Positions 44,262-53,466 are shown, numbered from the stretch's first letter. The stretch: DNA of 64,000 nucleotides from Roseovarius sp. (GCF_027019125.1 NZ_JALUXE010000027.1:558001-622000); one strand, 5' to 3'. Numbers and translations are program-made. The notes: generated from the sequence alone by a model not told the origin.

Positions 44262-47200
44262 ATGAGCACGCGTCTGGCCAAGGGTGGCCGCCTCCTCGAC
44301 AAGGGCCGCGCCCTTCACTTCACCTTCAACGGCAAACGCTTCAAGGGCCATGCCGGCGATACGCTTGCCTCGGCTCTTCTGGCCAATGACCAGATGCTGG
44401 TCGGGCGGTCGTTCAAATACCACCGCCCGCGCGGTATCGTGGCAAGCGGGGCCGAAGAGCCCAACGCGCTCGTCCATCTGGGCGAGGGCGCGCGCATGGA
44501 ACCCAACCAGCGCGTGACCACGACCGAGCTCTTCGACGGTCTGAGCTGCACCAGCCAGAACCACTGGCCCAGCCTTGATTATGACATCGGCGCGATCAAC
44601 ACCCATCTCGCGCGCTTCCTGCCTGCGGGTTTCTACTACAAGATGTTCATCCACCCGCGCCCGTTCTGGAAGCATGTCTACGAACCCTTCATCCGCCAGT
44701 CGGCGGGCTTGGGCAAGGCGACCAACCCCGGCGATCCCGATCGCTACGAGCATTTCTATTTCTTCTGCGACGTGGCCGTGATCGGCGGCGGCGTGGCGGG
44801 TCTGCAATCTGCCCTCGCGGCGGCAGAGGCGGGCGCCAAGGTGCTCGTGATGGAACAAACCGCACATTGGGGCGGCCGTGCGCCGGTCGATGGCGGCGAG
44901 ATTGACGGCCAATCGGCCGAAGACTGGATCACCGCCACCATCGCCAAACTGCGCGACATGCCCAATGTCACCTTGCGCCTGCGCTGCATGGGGGCAGGGG
45001 TCTATGACCACGGCTATCTCCTGGGCTACGAGCGCGTGAATGACCACGCGCCCGGCACCGACGCGCCCCGTCACCGCCTCTGGCGCATCCGCGCAGGCCA
45101 GATCATCACCGCCACCGGTGCGATCGAGCGTCCGCTCAGCTTTGCAGGCAATGACATCCCCGGCGTCATGCTGGCCTCGGCCATCCGCGACTATGCGGTC
45201 AATTACGGCGTTTCCATCGGCGACCGCACCGTGGTTGTCACCAATAACGATGACGCCTATCGCACCGCCATCACGCTCAAGAAACTGGGTCTGGAAATCC
45301 CCGCCATCCTCGACGCCCGCCAATCGGGCGGCGGCGCGCTGGCGGTAGAGGCCCGCAGCCTGGGCATCCGGATCGAAAACGGCAAGGGCATCGCCAAGGT
45401 CAAAGGCGGCAAGCGAGTGACAGGCGTCGCCATCTGCGCCCAGGCGGGCGAAGGCGCGGTGCTGGAAGAGATCAAATGCGACGCCGTTGCCATGTCCGGC
45501 GGCTGGTCGCCCGTGGTCCATCTCTGGTCCCATTGCGGCGGCAAACTCCTCTGGGATAGCGCACAAGCGCATTTCCGCCCCGACCCCGCCAATCCCCCGC
45601 GCGGTGCGAAAGGCGAGGCGTTCGTGGTCCCCGCGGGATCGGCCAACGGCTATCTCGATCTGGCCGGCACGCTTGCCGACGCCGACAGCGCCGGTAAAAC
45701 CGCGGCCAAGGCCATGGGCCATGACCCCAAATCCACCAAGGCCCCCTCAGCCAGTGCCACCGACGAGGCGGCGCTCGAAGCGGTCTGGCTCATGCCCCAA
45801 GGTGCCAATATCAAGCTGCGGATGAAATCCTGGCTCGATTACCAGAACGATGTGAAGGTTTCCGACGTTCAATTGGCGGCCCGCGAAGGCTATGAATCGG
45901 TCGAACACGCCAAGCGTTACACCACGCTCGGCATGGCCACCGATCAGGGTAAACTCAGCAATATCAACGGCTTGGCCATCCTCTCGGACGCCCTCGGTCA
46001 GCCCATCCCGCAGACCGGCACCACCACCTTCCGCCCGCCCTATACGCCGATTTCCCTCTCGGCCATCGCGGGGGCTGCGCGCGGCCCGGTGTTCCAGCCC
46101 ATCCGCAAGACCCCGATCCACGGCTGGCACGAGGCCAACAACGCCCATTTCGAACCCGTGGGCCAGTGGCGGCGCCCCTATTGCTTCCCCAAGGGCGAGG
46201 AAACCCATCGCGACGCCGTGAACCGCGAGATCAACCAGACGCGGCAGCGCCTTGGTATGCTCGACGCTTCCACCCTGGGCAAGATCATCGTCAAAGGGCC
46301 TGACGCCGGAAAATTCCTCGACATGCTCTACACCAACGTGATGAGCAATCTGAAACCCGGCAAATGCCGCTATGGCCTCATGTGCAACGAAAACGGCTTC
46401 CTCATGGATGACGGCGTCGTTGCCCGCATCGACGAGGATACCTTCCTCTGCCACACCACCACCGGCGGCGCTGATTCGATCCATGGCCACATGGAAGACT
46501 GGCTGCAATGCGAATGGTGGGACTGGAAGGTCTATACCGCCAACGTCACCGAGCAATATGCGCAAATCGCCGTTGTCGGCCCCAAGGCCCGCGAGACACT
46601 GGCGAAACTGACCACCGATGATCTTAGCAACGAGGCACTTCCCTTCATGGGTTGGGCCGACCTCACGCTCTCAGGGATGCCGGTGCGCGCCTATCGCATC
46701 TCCTTCTCGGGCGAGTTGAGCTATGAATTGGCGGTTCCCGCCAGCCTTGGCCGCGCCCTCTGGGATGCGCTCTTGGAGGCGGGCGCAGAGCATGGCGTCA
46801 CCCCCTATGGCACCGAAGGCCTGCACGTCATGCGCGCTGAAAAGGGCTTCATCATGATCGGCGATGAAACCGACGGCACGGTGATCCCGCAGGATCTCGG
46901 CATGAGCTGGGCGATTTCCAAGAAGAAAGACGACTACCTTGGCAAACGCGCGCAGGAACGTGAGCATATGGCCGATCCCAACCGCTGGAAACTGGTGGGT
47001 CTGGAAACGCTCGACGGCTCGGTCCTGCCCGATGGCGCCTATGCCACGGCCCCGGGGCACAACGCCAACGGCCAACGCATGACCCAAGGCCGCGTGACCT
47101 CGACCTATTACTCGCCCACGCTTGGGCGCGGTATTGCCATGGGGCTGGTCCATAACGGCCCCGACCGCATGGGCGATGTGCTCGATTTCCCAAAGGTCGA

Positions 47201-47273
47201 CGGCGGCATCATCAAGGCCAAGATCGTCGATCCGGTTTTCTTCGACAAGGACGGGGAGAAACAGAATGTCTAA
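44262..47273 (+). CDS. soxA: Sarcosine oxidase subunit alpha
   Basis: 1003 residues. The N-terminal 2Fe-2S ferredoxin-like region (about 1-100) is followed by the NAD-binding Rossmann domain (VAVIGGGVAGLQSALAAAE, about 170-190) and a GcvT-like C-terminal folate domain (about 610-1000). The last includes LDASTLGKIIVKGPDAGKFL and DELSYELAVP-like GELSYELAVPASLG. It is the largest subunit and holds the noncovalent flavin, NAD and the THF site. Its stop overlaps the soxG start by eight bases. Confidence 0.96.
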   Translation: MSTRLAKGGRLLDKGRALHFTFNGKRFKGHAGDTLASALLANDQMLVGRSFKYHRPRGIVASGAEEPNALVHLGEGARMEPNQRVTTTELFDGLSCTSQNHWPSLDYDIGAINTHLARFLPAGFYYKMFIHPRPFWKHVYEPFIRQSAGLGKATNPGDPDRYEHFYFFCDVAVIGGGVAGLQSALAAAEAGAKVLVMEQTAHWGGRAPVDGGEIDGQSAEDWITATIAKLRDMPNVTLRLRCMGAGVYDHGYLLGYERVNDHAPGTDAPRHRLWRIRAGQIITATGAIERPLSFAGNDIPGVMLASAIRDYAVNYGVSIGDRTVVVTNNDDAYRTAITLKKLGLEIPAILDARQSGGGALAVEARSLGIRIENGKGIAKVKGGKRVTGVAICAQAGEGAVLEEIKCDAVAMSGGWSPVVHLWSHCGGKLLWDSAQAHFRPDPANPPRGAKGEAFVVPAGSANGYLDLAGTLADADSAGKTAAKAMGHDPKSTKAPSASATDEAALEAVWLMPQGANIKLRMKSWLDYQNDVKVSDVQLAAREGYESVEHAKRYTTLGMATDQGKLSNINGLAILSDALGQPIPQTGTTTFRPPYTPISLSAIAGAARGPVFQPIRKTPIHGWHEANNAHFEPVGQWRRPYCFPKGEETHRDAVNREINQTRQRLGMLDASTLGKIIVKGPDAGKFLDMLYTNVMSNLKPGKCRYGLMCNENGFLMDDGVVARIDEDTFLCHTTTGGADSIHGHMEDWLQCEWWDWKVYTANVTEQYAQIAVVGPKARETLAKLTTDDLSNEALPFMGWADLTLSGMPVRAYRISFSGELSYELAVPASLGRALWDALLEAGAEHGVTPYGTEGLHVMRAEKGFIMIGDETDGTVIPQDLGMSWAISKKKDDYLGKRAQEREHMADPNRWKLVGLETLDGSVLPDGAYATAPGHNANGQRMTQGRVTSTYYSPTLGRGIAMGLVHNGPDRMGDVLDFPKVDGGIIKAKIVDPVFFDKDGEKQNV

Positions 47274-47835
47274 CGCCGTGACCGCCCTCAACGGGGCCAA
47301 TTATCAGGGCCTTGCCACCATCGCGGATCAGGGCCTCACGGGCATGATCACCCTGCGCGGCGATCTGGCCAGCGCCGGGATCAAGGCGGCGGTCAAATCC
47401 GCCACCGGCCTCGATGTGCCCGCCCAGCGTCAGGCGCTGATGGGGCAGGGCACCGCCGCGCTCTGGATGTCGCCCGACGAACTCCTGCTTCTGTGCCCCT
47501 ACGCCGAGGTGGCCGAGCGGCTTGCCGGGATCGAGGCGGCGCTCAAGGGCCAGCATTTCCTCGCGGTCAATGTCTCGGACGCGCGCACCTTCCTGCGCAT
47601 TTTCGGGTCCGGCGCGCGCGAGGTTCTGGCCAAGGTCTGCCCGGTCGATCTCTCGCCCGAGGGCTTTACCCCCGGCATGTTCCGCCGCACCCGCATGGCG
47701 CAGGTGCCTGCCGCCTTCTGGCTCGACGAGGCTGGCACCTTCCACCTCATCTGCTTCCGCTCGGTTGCGGATTACGCGTTTGAGCTTCTCAAGGTCTCTG
47801 CCCAGCCGGGCGGCGAGGTCGGGCTTTACGCCTGA
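47266..47835 (+). CDS. soxG: Sarcosine oxidase subunit gamma
   Basis: 189 residues from ATG 47266, overlapping the soxA stop; the longer frame inside soxA was rejected. The SoxG fold is seen in ALWMSPDELLLLCP, VNVSDARTFLRIFGSGAREVL and DLSPEGFTPGMFRRTRMAQVP, ending in FRSVADYAFELL. It is the fourth subunit of the complex and closes the operon, which is followed by sodB 107 bp downstream. Confidence 0.94.
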   Translation: MSNAVTALNGANYQGLATIADQGLTGMITLRGDLASAGIKAAVKSATGLDVPAQRQALMGQGTAALWMSPDELLLLCPYAEVAERLAGIEAALKGQHFLAVNVSDARTFLRIFGSGAREVLAKVCPVDLSPEGFTPGMFRRTRMAQVPAAFWLDEAGTFHLICFRSVADYAFELLKVSAQPGGEVGLYA

Positions 47836-47942
47836 CCTCCGCTTCCTGACTGAAAAACTCCGACATTCGGGGTTGACCTTTGCCGGGTCGCCCCACCATG
47901 TAGAGGCATCGGAACCAGAACCTCAACAAACAGGGGGCCCAA

Positions 47943-48542
47943 ATGGCTTTTGAACTTCCAGATCTTCCTTATGCGCATGACGCGCTTGCCGCCCATGGCA
48001 TGTCCGCCGAGACGCTCGAATATCACCACGACCTCCACCACAAGGCCTATGTCGACAACGGCAACAAGCTGATTGCCGGCACCGAATGGGACGGCAAGTC
48101 GCTGGAAGAGATCATCACCGGCACCTATGACAAATCCGCCGTGGCGCAATCGGGCATCTTCAACAACATCAGCCAGCTCTGGAACCACAACCAGTTCTGG
48201 GAAATGATGAGCCCGACCAAGACCGGAATGCCCGGCGAGCTGGAAAAGGCGCTGACCGAGAGCTTCGGTTCGGTCGACAAATTCAAAGAGGCGTTCTCCG
48301 CCGCCGGTGCCGGTCAGTTCGGCTCGGGCTGGTGCTGGCTCGTCAAGGATGCCGACGGCAGCCTCAAGGTGACCAAGACCGAGAATGGCGTGAACCCGCT
48401 CTGCTTTGGCCAGACCGCTCTGCTCGGCTGCGACGTGTGGGAACATTCCTACTACATCGACTTCCGCAACAAGCGTCCGGCCTATCTGACCAACTTCCTC
48501 GACAACCTGGTCAACTGGGAAAACGTCGCTTCGCGGATGTGA
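47943..48542 (+). CDS. sodB: Iron superoxide dismutase
   Basis: 199 residues. The Fe/Mn-SOD metal ligands occur in YHHDLHHKAYVDN, SQLWNHNQFWEMM and DVWEHSYYIDFRNKRP. The Gln in FNNISQLWNH is at the FeSOD position, so an iron cofactor is more likely than manganese. A weak TTGACC box lies at 47873. It detoxifies superoxide in the cytoplasm and is transcribed in the same direction as the peroxide-producing sox operon. A clear terminator follows 21 bp after the stop. Confidence 0.96.
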   Translation: MAFELPDLPYAHDALAAHGMSAETLEYHHDLHHKAYVDNGNKLIAGTEWDGKSLEEIITGTYDKSAVAQSGIFNNISQLWNHNQFWEMMSPTKTGMPGELEKALTESFGSVDKFKEAFSAAGAGQFGSGWCWLVKDADGSLKVTKTENGVNPLCFGQTALLGCDVWEHSYYIDFRNKRPAYLTNFLDNLVNWENVASRM

Positions 48543-48562
48543 TCGACCTTCCGATTTCCGTC

Positions 48563-48595
48563 AAAGCCCCCCACCTCCGTCGTGGGGGGCTTTTT
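48563..48595 (+). terminator. Rho-independent terminator of sodB
   Basis: The stem AAAGCCCCCCAC / GTGGGGGGCTTT with a 7-base loop is followed directly by TTCGT, giving TTTTT. It lies 21 bp after the sodB stop and ends the sodB transcript. Confidence 0.85.
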
Positions 48596-48617
48596 CGTAT
48601 CCCGCCTCTCGGGAAGC

Positions 48618-48642
48618 GCACCGAAGGTGCCGCGCGGATCGC
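48618..48642 (+). repeat. 25-base dispersed repeat, copy 2
   Basis: Identical over 25 bases to 37056-37080, again just beyond the end of an iron/oxidative-stress gene (sodB here, bfr there). The flanks do not match beyond that, so the conserved unit is short: GCACC-GAA-GGTGC hairpin plus CGCGCGGATCGC. Confidence 0.75.
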
Positions 48643-48708
48643 GCCCGTGGCATTAACCGTTTCTCAACATCCCGCTGAATTTGGGGCGCGTTGCGCGCCA
48701 TCGGGCAC

Positions 48709-48800
48709 ACACCCGTCCCGCGCTTGATCCGGCACCTCGCCTTGGTCGCGCCGAGGCCCCGGCTCGGGGGCCGGAGGGGATGTGAAGCTGATCCGACGCA
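48709..48800 (+). repeat. Dispersed ~92-bp intergenic repeat, copy C
   Basis: Starts ACACCCGTCCC and continues with CTTGATCCGG and CACCTCGCC, the hairpin region GGCCCCGGCTC-GGG-GGCCGG, GATGTGAA, CTGATCCGACGCA. It matches copy A exactly in length and copy B in its left half. Confidence 0.75.
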
Positions 48801-48862
48801 TCGTGCCCTAGACCCTCGCCACACCAACCGAAATCTGCCTCCAGACCTTACAAAATCACCTT

Positions 48863-48889
48863 GCAAACCTTACAGACCTTGAGGTTTGC
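48863..48889. promoter_or_regulatory. Inverted repeat upstream of the RarD-type gene
   Basis: GCAAACCT-N11-AGGTTTGC is a perfect 8-bp inverted repeat ending 61 bp before the ATG of the transporter gene. Its size suits a dimeric regulator site. No regulator gene is adjacent, and the binding protein is unknown. Confidence 0.45.
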
Positions 48890-48950
48890 CCTTGCCCCCA
48901 CCGGCCACATGCGGCAGCACTCAGGACACCGGAACTGAGGGGCAAATCAC

Positions 48951-49847
48951 ATGCGCGAAGCGACCAAAGGTATTCTGGCGATGGTCGCCACCTGCTCGGT
49001 TTGGGGGCTTTCAGGCATCTATTACAAGCTGCTCGATCATATTCCGCCCATCGAAATCCTGGCCCACCGCACCCTCTGGTCGTTCATCTTCTTTGCGCTC
49101 GTTCTCCTTGTTCAGGGAAGAATTTCCGTTTTGCGCCAAACTCTTGGCGCGCGACGCTCAGTCCTTTTGATCGGTTTCGCGGCGCTGATGATCTCGACCA
49201 ATTGGTTCGTTTTCATCACCTCGATTCAGATCGGCAAGGCGGTCGAGGCCTCTTTGGGCTATTATATCTTCCCGCTGGTCGCCGTGCTTCTGGGGGCCAT
49301 TGCCTTTCGCGAACGTCTTGGAAAGGCACAGCTTTTTGCCGTGGCGCTGGCCGCGACGGCGGTCATTACCCTGACCATCGGCCTTGGCGTCCCGCCTTGG
49401 ATCGCGCTCGTGCTGGCCACCAGCTTTGGCTTTTATGGTCTTGTTAAAAAAGGGCTTTCCGTCGGTCCAGTGGTTTCCGTCACGGCCGAGGTGCTGCTTT
49501 TGTCGCCCATTGCCTTGGGGGTCTTGTGGTGGTTCCACTCCGACGGCCACGGCGCCTTTGGCAGCAACTGGCACGACAGCCTGCTTCTGGCCTTTTCCGG
49601 CATCCTCACCGCGTCCCCCCTCATCATGTTCAGCTATGCCACCAAACGCATCACACTGGCCACGGTCGGCCTTGTTCAATACTTGAACCCCAGCCTGCAA
49701 TTCCTTGTTGCAACACTGTTATTTCGTGAAATGTTCAGCCTCTGGCACGCCATTGCCTTTGGCATGATCTGGTCCGCTTTGGCGATCTACACCACCGCCA
49801 GCCTGCGTCAGGACAGGGCAGCGCGCAGGGCGATCCTCAAATCTTGA
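48951..49847 (+). CDS. rarD: EamA/RarD-family transporter
   Basis: 298 residues with ten predicted membrane segments, two EamA repeats. SVWGLSGIYYKLLDHIPPIEILAHR in the first repeat and QIGKAVEASLGYYIFPL plus ATSFGFYGLVKKGL in the middle are RarD hallmarks. RarD-like proteins are permeases of the DMT superfamily; substrates are unproven. Its 3' end overlaps the convergent LOG gene by 40 bp. Confidence 0.9.
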   Translation: MREATKGILAMVATCSVWGLSGIYYKLLDHIPPIEILAHRTLWSFIFFALVLLVQGRISVLRQTLGARRSVLLIGFAALMISTNWFVFITSIQIGKAVEASLGYYIFPLVAVLLGAIAFRERLGKAQLFAVALAATAVITLTIGLGVPPWIALVLATSFGFYGLVKKGLSVGPVVSVTAEVLLLSPIALGVLWWFHSDGHGAFGSNWHDSLLLAFSGILTASPLIMFSYATKRITLATVGLVQYLNPSLQFLVATLLFREMFSLWHAIAFGMIWSALAIYTTASLRQDRAARRAILKS

Positions 49848-50359
49848 ACAGTATCAAAGCTCTGGACAAAAGACTTCACGTTTTCTCCGGCAAAGCCTTG
49901 CGTCACCACATGATCCAGCAATTGCATCAGAGGCGTCCAGTAACCTTCTGTATTCAATAAGAAAATTGGCTTCTGATGCAACCCAAGCTGCCGCCATGTC
50001 AGCACCTCGAAAAACTCATCCAGCGACCCTGCGCCACCCGGTAGAACCACGATGGCATCCGAATTCATGAACATCACTTTCTTGCGCTCATGCATGGTCT
50101 CAACCACGATATATTGGGTGAGGTCCCGCTTGCCAACTTCCCAAGCCACAAGATGCGCCGGGATGACGCCAAAGGTCTCGCCGCCCGCCTCCTGCACCGC
50201 GCGTGCCGTGGCCCCCATCAGCCCGACATCCCCTGCGCCATAGACCAGCCGCCAGCCCTCCGTCACCAACATCTGGCCGATGGCGGTTGCTTCTTGCATA
50301 TATGTGGGGTCGTTGCCGGGACGTGCGCCGCAAAAGACACAGACAGAACGCGCGGCCAT
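49808..50359 (-). CDS. LOG-family protein (TIGR00730), nucleotide 5'-monophosphate phosphoribohydrolase-like
   Basis: 183 residues from ATG 50359; the upstream frame runs antisense to the LysM gene and was rejected. The Rossmann-type LOG motifs are FCGARPGNDPTYM, GAGDVGLMGATARA, ERKKVMFMNSDA, and the catalytic PGGAGSLDEFFE (in place of PGGxGTxxE). LOG enzymes release free base from nucleotide monophosphates such as cytokinin ribotides. Its gene end overlaps the rarD end by 40 bp in convergent direction. Confidence 0.9.
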   Translation of the reverse strand: MAARSVCVFCGARPGNDPTYMQEATAIGQMLVTEGWRLVYGAGDVGLMGATARAVQEAGGETFGVIPAHLVAWEVGKRDLTQYIVVETMHERKKVMFMNSDAIVVLPGGAGSLDEFFEVLTWRQLGLHQKPIFLLNTEGYWTPLMQLLDHVVTQGFAGENVKSFVQSFDTVQDLRIALRAALS

Positions 50360-50462
50360 GAAATCACTCCGGGCACATGCAGGGTTGCTTTGACCCGTGA
50401 TAGCCTTGTTGCTATTCTCGGACAACCGGCCAAAGCGCCGCGACAGGGGGATTTTTGAAAAG

Positions 50463-51581
50463 ATGAGCAAGTTCGGTGGCTTAGGCACTGGATCGGTCAT
50501 AGGTCTGGGCGGACTGGCGGTGATCGGCGCAGTTTTGGCGGCGTTCTGGTTCCGCGCCCAACCTGCGCCAACCCCGGAAACACCGCTCGCGGTCGAAACT
50601 GCCGAGGCTCCGGCCCCTTCGATACCTGAACCTGCTCCGACCCCGCCAATGCCCGAGGCCCCGACGATCGACACGTTCCGGCTGGAGCCCGGTGGCCAGA
50701 TGGTCATCGCCGGTCAGGCAGAGCCGGGATCCCAGGTGGAAATCCTGTTGGATAACGTCAATGTCGGCTCGGTTCTCTCTGATTATGCTGGGAAATTCGT
50801 GCAGTTTCTTGATCTTCCCGCCAGCACCGCGCCGCGCGTCCTCTCGCTCAGGATGCGCTCGGAACTGTCAGGGGCGGAACTTGCGTCCAAAGACGAAATC
50901 ATCATCGCCCCCACTCCCGTTGATCTCGCTGAGGTAGCGGCGCCCACCGATGCGCCGCTCGTGAACTCCGAGGCGCAACCTGTTGCGACGGAAGAAAAAC
51001 CTTCCGAACAATCGACCGTGGCGCAAGATGCAACGCAGCCCAGTCAAACCGTTCTGCTGACCGATGAAACCGGCGTGCGCGTGCTGCAAACCCCCTCTGC
51101 AGAGAGTGCTCCCGAGGTCATGTCGAATGTCGCGCTTGATGCGATCACCTATTCCCCCGAGGGGGATGTCGAACTCTCTGGTCGAGCACAAGGGACTGGA
51201 TTCGTTCGCATTTATCTCGACAATGATCCGATCGTAACCTCCCGCGTTTCCCCTTCCGGAGATTGGACCACCGCTTTGCCCGAGGTGGATACCGGCGTCT
51301 ACACCTTGCGCGTCGACGAGGTGGACACGGCGGGTACCGTCACCTCTCGGGTGGAAACCCCCTTCAAACGTGAGGATCAGGCGGTCCTGACCGCCGCGCA
51401 AACCGACGAGAGCGCCCCAATTCGCGCGATCACCGTGCAGCCCGGTTCGACCCTCTGGGCCATCTCCCGCGAGGCCTATGGCGAGGGTCTCCTATACGTT
51501 CGCGTGTTCGAGGCCAATCGTGACCGGATCCGCGATCCCGACTTGATCTATCCCGGTCAAGTCTTTGCCTTGCCACAATAA
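50463..51581 (+). CDS. LysM-domain envelope protein
   Basis: 372 residues from ATG 50463; a 22-residue upstream extension is less likely. One membrane segment (SVIGLGGLAVIGAVLAAFWF) near the N-terminus is followed by a Pro/Glu-rich stretch, two Ig-like beta repeats (about 85-145 and 225-300, with GQAEPGSQVEILLDN and GRAQGTGFVRIYLDN), and a C-terminal LysM domain (TVQPGSTLWAISREAYGEGL to YPGQVFALPQ). LysM binds peptidoglycan. It is probably anchored in the inner membrane with the rest in the periplasm. Confidence 0.85.
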   Translation: MSKFGGLGTGSVIGLGGLAVIGAVLAAFWFRAQPAPTPETPLAVETAEAPAPSIPEPAPTPPMPEAPTIDTFRLEPGGQMVIAGQAEPGSQVEILLDNVNVGSVLSDYAGKFVQFLDLPASTAPRVLSLRMRSELSGAELASKDEIIIAPTPVDLAEVAAPTDAPLVNSEAQPVATEEKPSEQSTVAQDATQPSQTVLLTDETGVRVLQTPSAESAPEVMSNVALDAITYSPEGDVELSGRAQGTGFVRIYLDNDPIVTSRVSPSGDWTTALPEVDTGVYTLRVDEVDTAGTVTSRVETPFKREDQAVLTAAQTDESAPIRAITVQPGSTLWAISREAYGEGLLYVRVFEANRDRIRDPDLIYPGQVFALPQ

Positions 51582-51645
51582 TCCTTTCTGGCAATCCCCT
51601 TGGCTCAGGGCTATCTCTGAGACAAGGGAATGAAAAGGCCAGCTC

Positions 51646-53466
51646 ATGCGCCACGCCAGAATTACCACATCCGATGCCCCCACCAAGGGCTGGCGCACCG
51701 TTCGCCGCGTGGCCCCCTATCTCTGGCCTGCCGATCAACCTTGGGTCAAACGCCGTGTGGTGTTTGCACTGATGTCTCTGGTCGTGGCCAAGCTTATCGG
51801 TGTTGGCACGCCTTTCTTCTACAAGGCCGCCGTCGACACGCTGGCTGGAGAGGGACAGTCCGCCGCCTGGATGCTGGGGGCCGGTGCGGTCGGGCTGACC
51901 GTCGTCTATGGTATGGCACGGCTGATGACCGTGGGGTTTCAGCAGTTGCGCGACGTTATCTTTGCCCGCGTGGCGCAGCGCGCCCTGCGGGCTTTGGCGC
52001 TCAAGACGTTTCAACATATTCATTCAATGTCAATGCGTTACCATATAACGCGCAAGACCGGCGGCCTTAGCCGGATCATTGAACGAGGGGTAAAAGGGGT
52101 CGAGTTTCTCCTGCGATTCCTGCTCTTTTCCATCGGCCCTTTGGTGTTGGAACTGACGTTGATCGGCATCGTGCTCGCCGTGATCTTCGACATCTGGTAT
52201 CTGGTGGTGGTCGTTGCCGTGATCGGGACCTATGTGGCCTTTACCTTCAGGGTCACGGAATGGCGTGTGCGCTTGCGCAAGGAAATGAACGATCAGGATA
52301 CCGACGCCAACCAAAAGGCGATCGACAGCCTGCTGAACTTTGAAACCGTCAAATACTTCGGTGCGGAACGGCGTGAGGCCAGTCGCTATGACGCGGCCAT
52401 GGCGGGTTATGAAAAGGCCGCGCTTCAGACCTCCTATTCGCTGGCCTTTCTGAATTTCGGTCAGTCCTTGATCATCACCGGCGGCTTGGTGATCGTGATG
52501 GTGATGGCGGCAATGGGGGTGCAATCGGGCAGCATGACCGTGGGCGATTTCGTCATGGTCAACGCCTATATGATCCAGATCACCATGCCGCTCAACTTTC
52601 TGGGCACCGTTTACCGTGAGATCCGCCAGGCTTTGGTGGATATGTCGGAAATGTTCGATTTGTTAGAGCAGAAGGGTGATGTGGAGGACAAATCTGGCGC
52701 TAATGTTCTGAAAGTAACAGGTGCTGCAATTCGGTTGGAGGCCGTGGATTTCGGCTATGACGCCAATCGCCCCATCCTCAACGGGGTTACGCTCGATGTT
52801 CCAGCCGGGCAGACGGTGGCGGTGGTCGGTCCTTCCGGTTCGGGGAAATCCACTATCGGGCGTCTGCTGTTCCGCTTTTACGACGTGCAGGCGGGGCGGG
52901 TGCTGATCGACGGTCAAGACGTGCGCGATGTCACCCAAGAGAGCCTGCACGCCGCAATCGGTGTGGTGCCGCAGGATACCGTCCTCTTCAACGACACTAT
53001 CGGCTACAACATCGGCTATGGGCGCGCCGGCGCCACACAATCCGAGATCGAAGAGGCTGCGCGCGCGGCCCAAATTCACGACTTCATCGCGAGTTTGCCA
53101 GAGGGTTACGCGACGCAAGTGGGGGAACGGGGGCTAAAACTCTCGGGGGGCGAAAAACAGCGCGTGGGAATCGCCCGAACACTGCTTAAAAATCCGCCAA
53201 TCCTGCTGCTGGACGAGGCGACAAGCGCGCTCGACACCCAGACCGAAAGAGAAATTCAAGGAGCGCTGGCGCGTGCGGCCGAAGGGCGCACCGTGATCAT
53301 GATCGCGCATCGTCTGTCCACCGTCGCCAATGCCGATAGAATTGTGGTTTTGGATCAAGGGGTTGTGGTGGAGGAGGGCACCCATTCCGACCTTTTGGCG
53401 CGACAGGGGCGCTATGCGGCGCTCTGGCAGCGGCAGGCCAGCGAGGCGGAAGACGAAGCTGCCTGA
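51646..53466 (+). CDS. ABC exporter of Atm1 type (ABCB7/HMT family)
   Basis: 606 residues as a half-transporter. Six membrane segments (about 35-330) include the Atm1-type LLNFETVKYFGAERREASRYD and the GTVYREIRQALVDMSEMFDLL. The nucleotide-binding domain has Walker A GPSGSGKST (about 395), signature LSGGEKQRVGIA, and Walker B ILLLDEATSALD. Atm1 homologues export glutathione-bound metal or sulfur species that feed Fe-S assembly and protect against heavy metals. It is downstream of the LysM gene with a 64-bp gap. Confidence 0.93.
   Translation: MRHARITTSDAPTKGWRTVRRVAPYLWPADQPWVKRRVVFALMSLVVAKLIGVGTPFFYKAAVDTLAGEGQSAAWMLGAGAVGLTVVYGMARLMTVGFQQLRDVIFARVAQRALRALALKTFQHIHSMSMRYHITRKTGGLSRIIERGVKGVEFLLRFLLFSIGPLVLELTLIGIVLAVIFDIWYLVVVVAVIGTYVAFTFRVTEWRVRLRKEMNDQDTDANQKAIDSLLNFETVKYFGAERREASRYDAAMAGYEKAALQTSYSLAFLNFGQSLIITGGLVIVMVMAAMGVQSGSMTVGDFVMVNAYMIQITMPLNFLGTVYREIRQALVDMSEMFDLLEQKGDVEDKSGANVLKVTGAAIRLEAVDFGYDANRPILNGVTLDVPAGQTVAVVGPSGSGKSTIGRLLFRFYDVQAGRVLIDGQDVRDVTQESLHAAIGVVPQDTVLFNDTIGYNIGYGRAGATQSEIEEAARAAQIHDFIASLPEGYATQVGERGLKLSGGEKQRVGIARTLLKNPPILLLDEATSALDTQTEREIQGALARAAEGRTVIMIAHRLSTVANADRIVVLDQGVVVEEGTHSDLLARQGRYAALWQRQASEAEDEAA

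Larger units (their letters stand above)
48543..48950. other. Long intergenic region between sodB and the RarD-type gene
   Basis: 408 bp without a gene. It holds, in order, the sodB terminator, the second copy of the 25-base repeat, copy C of the ~92-bp repeat, and an inverted repeat (GCAAACCT / AGGTTTGC) near the start of the transporter gene. Nothing else is recognisable. Confidence 0.7.

Noticed and set aside
44109-45722. 537-codon minus-strand frame antisense to soxA
   Set aside because: No start site or family match; soxA on the other strand is intact and recognisable.
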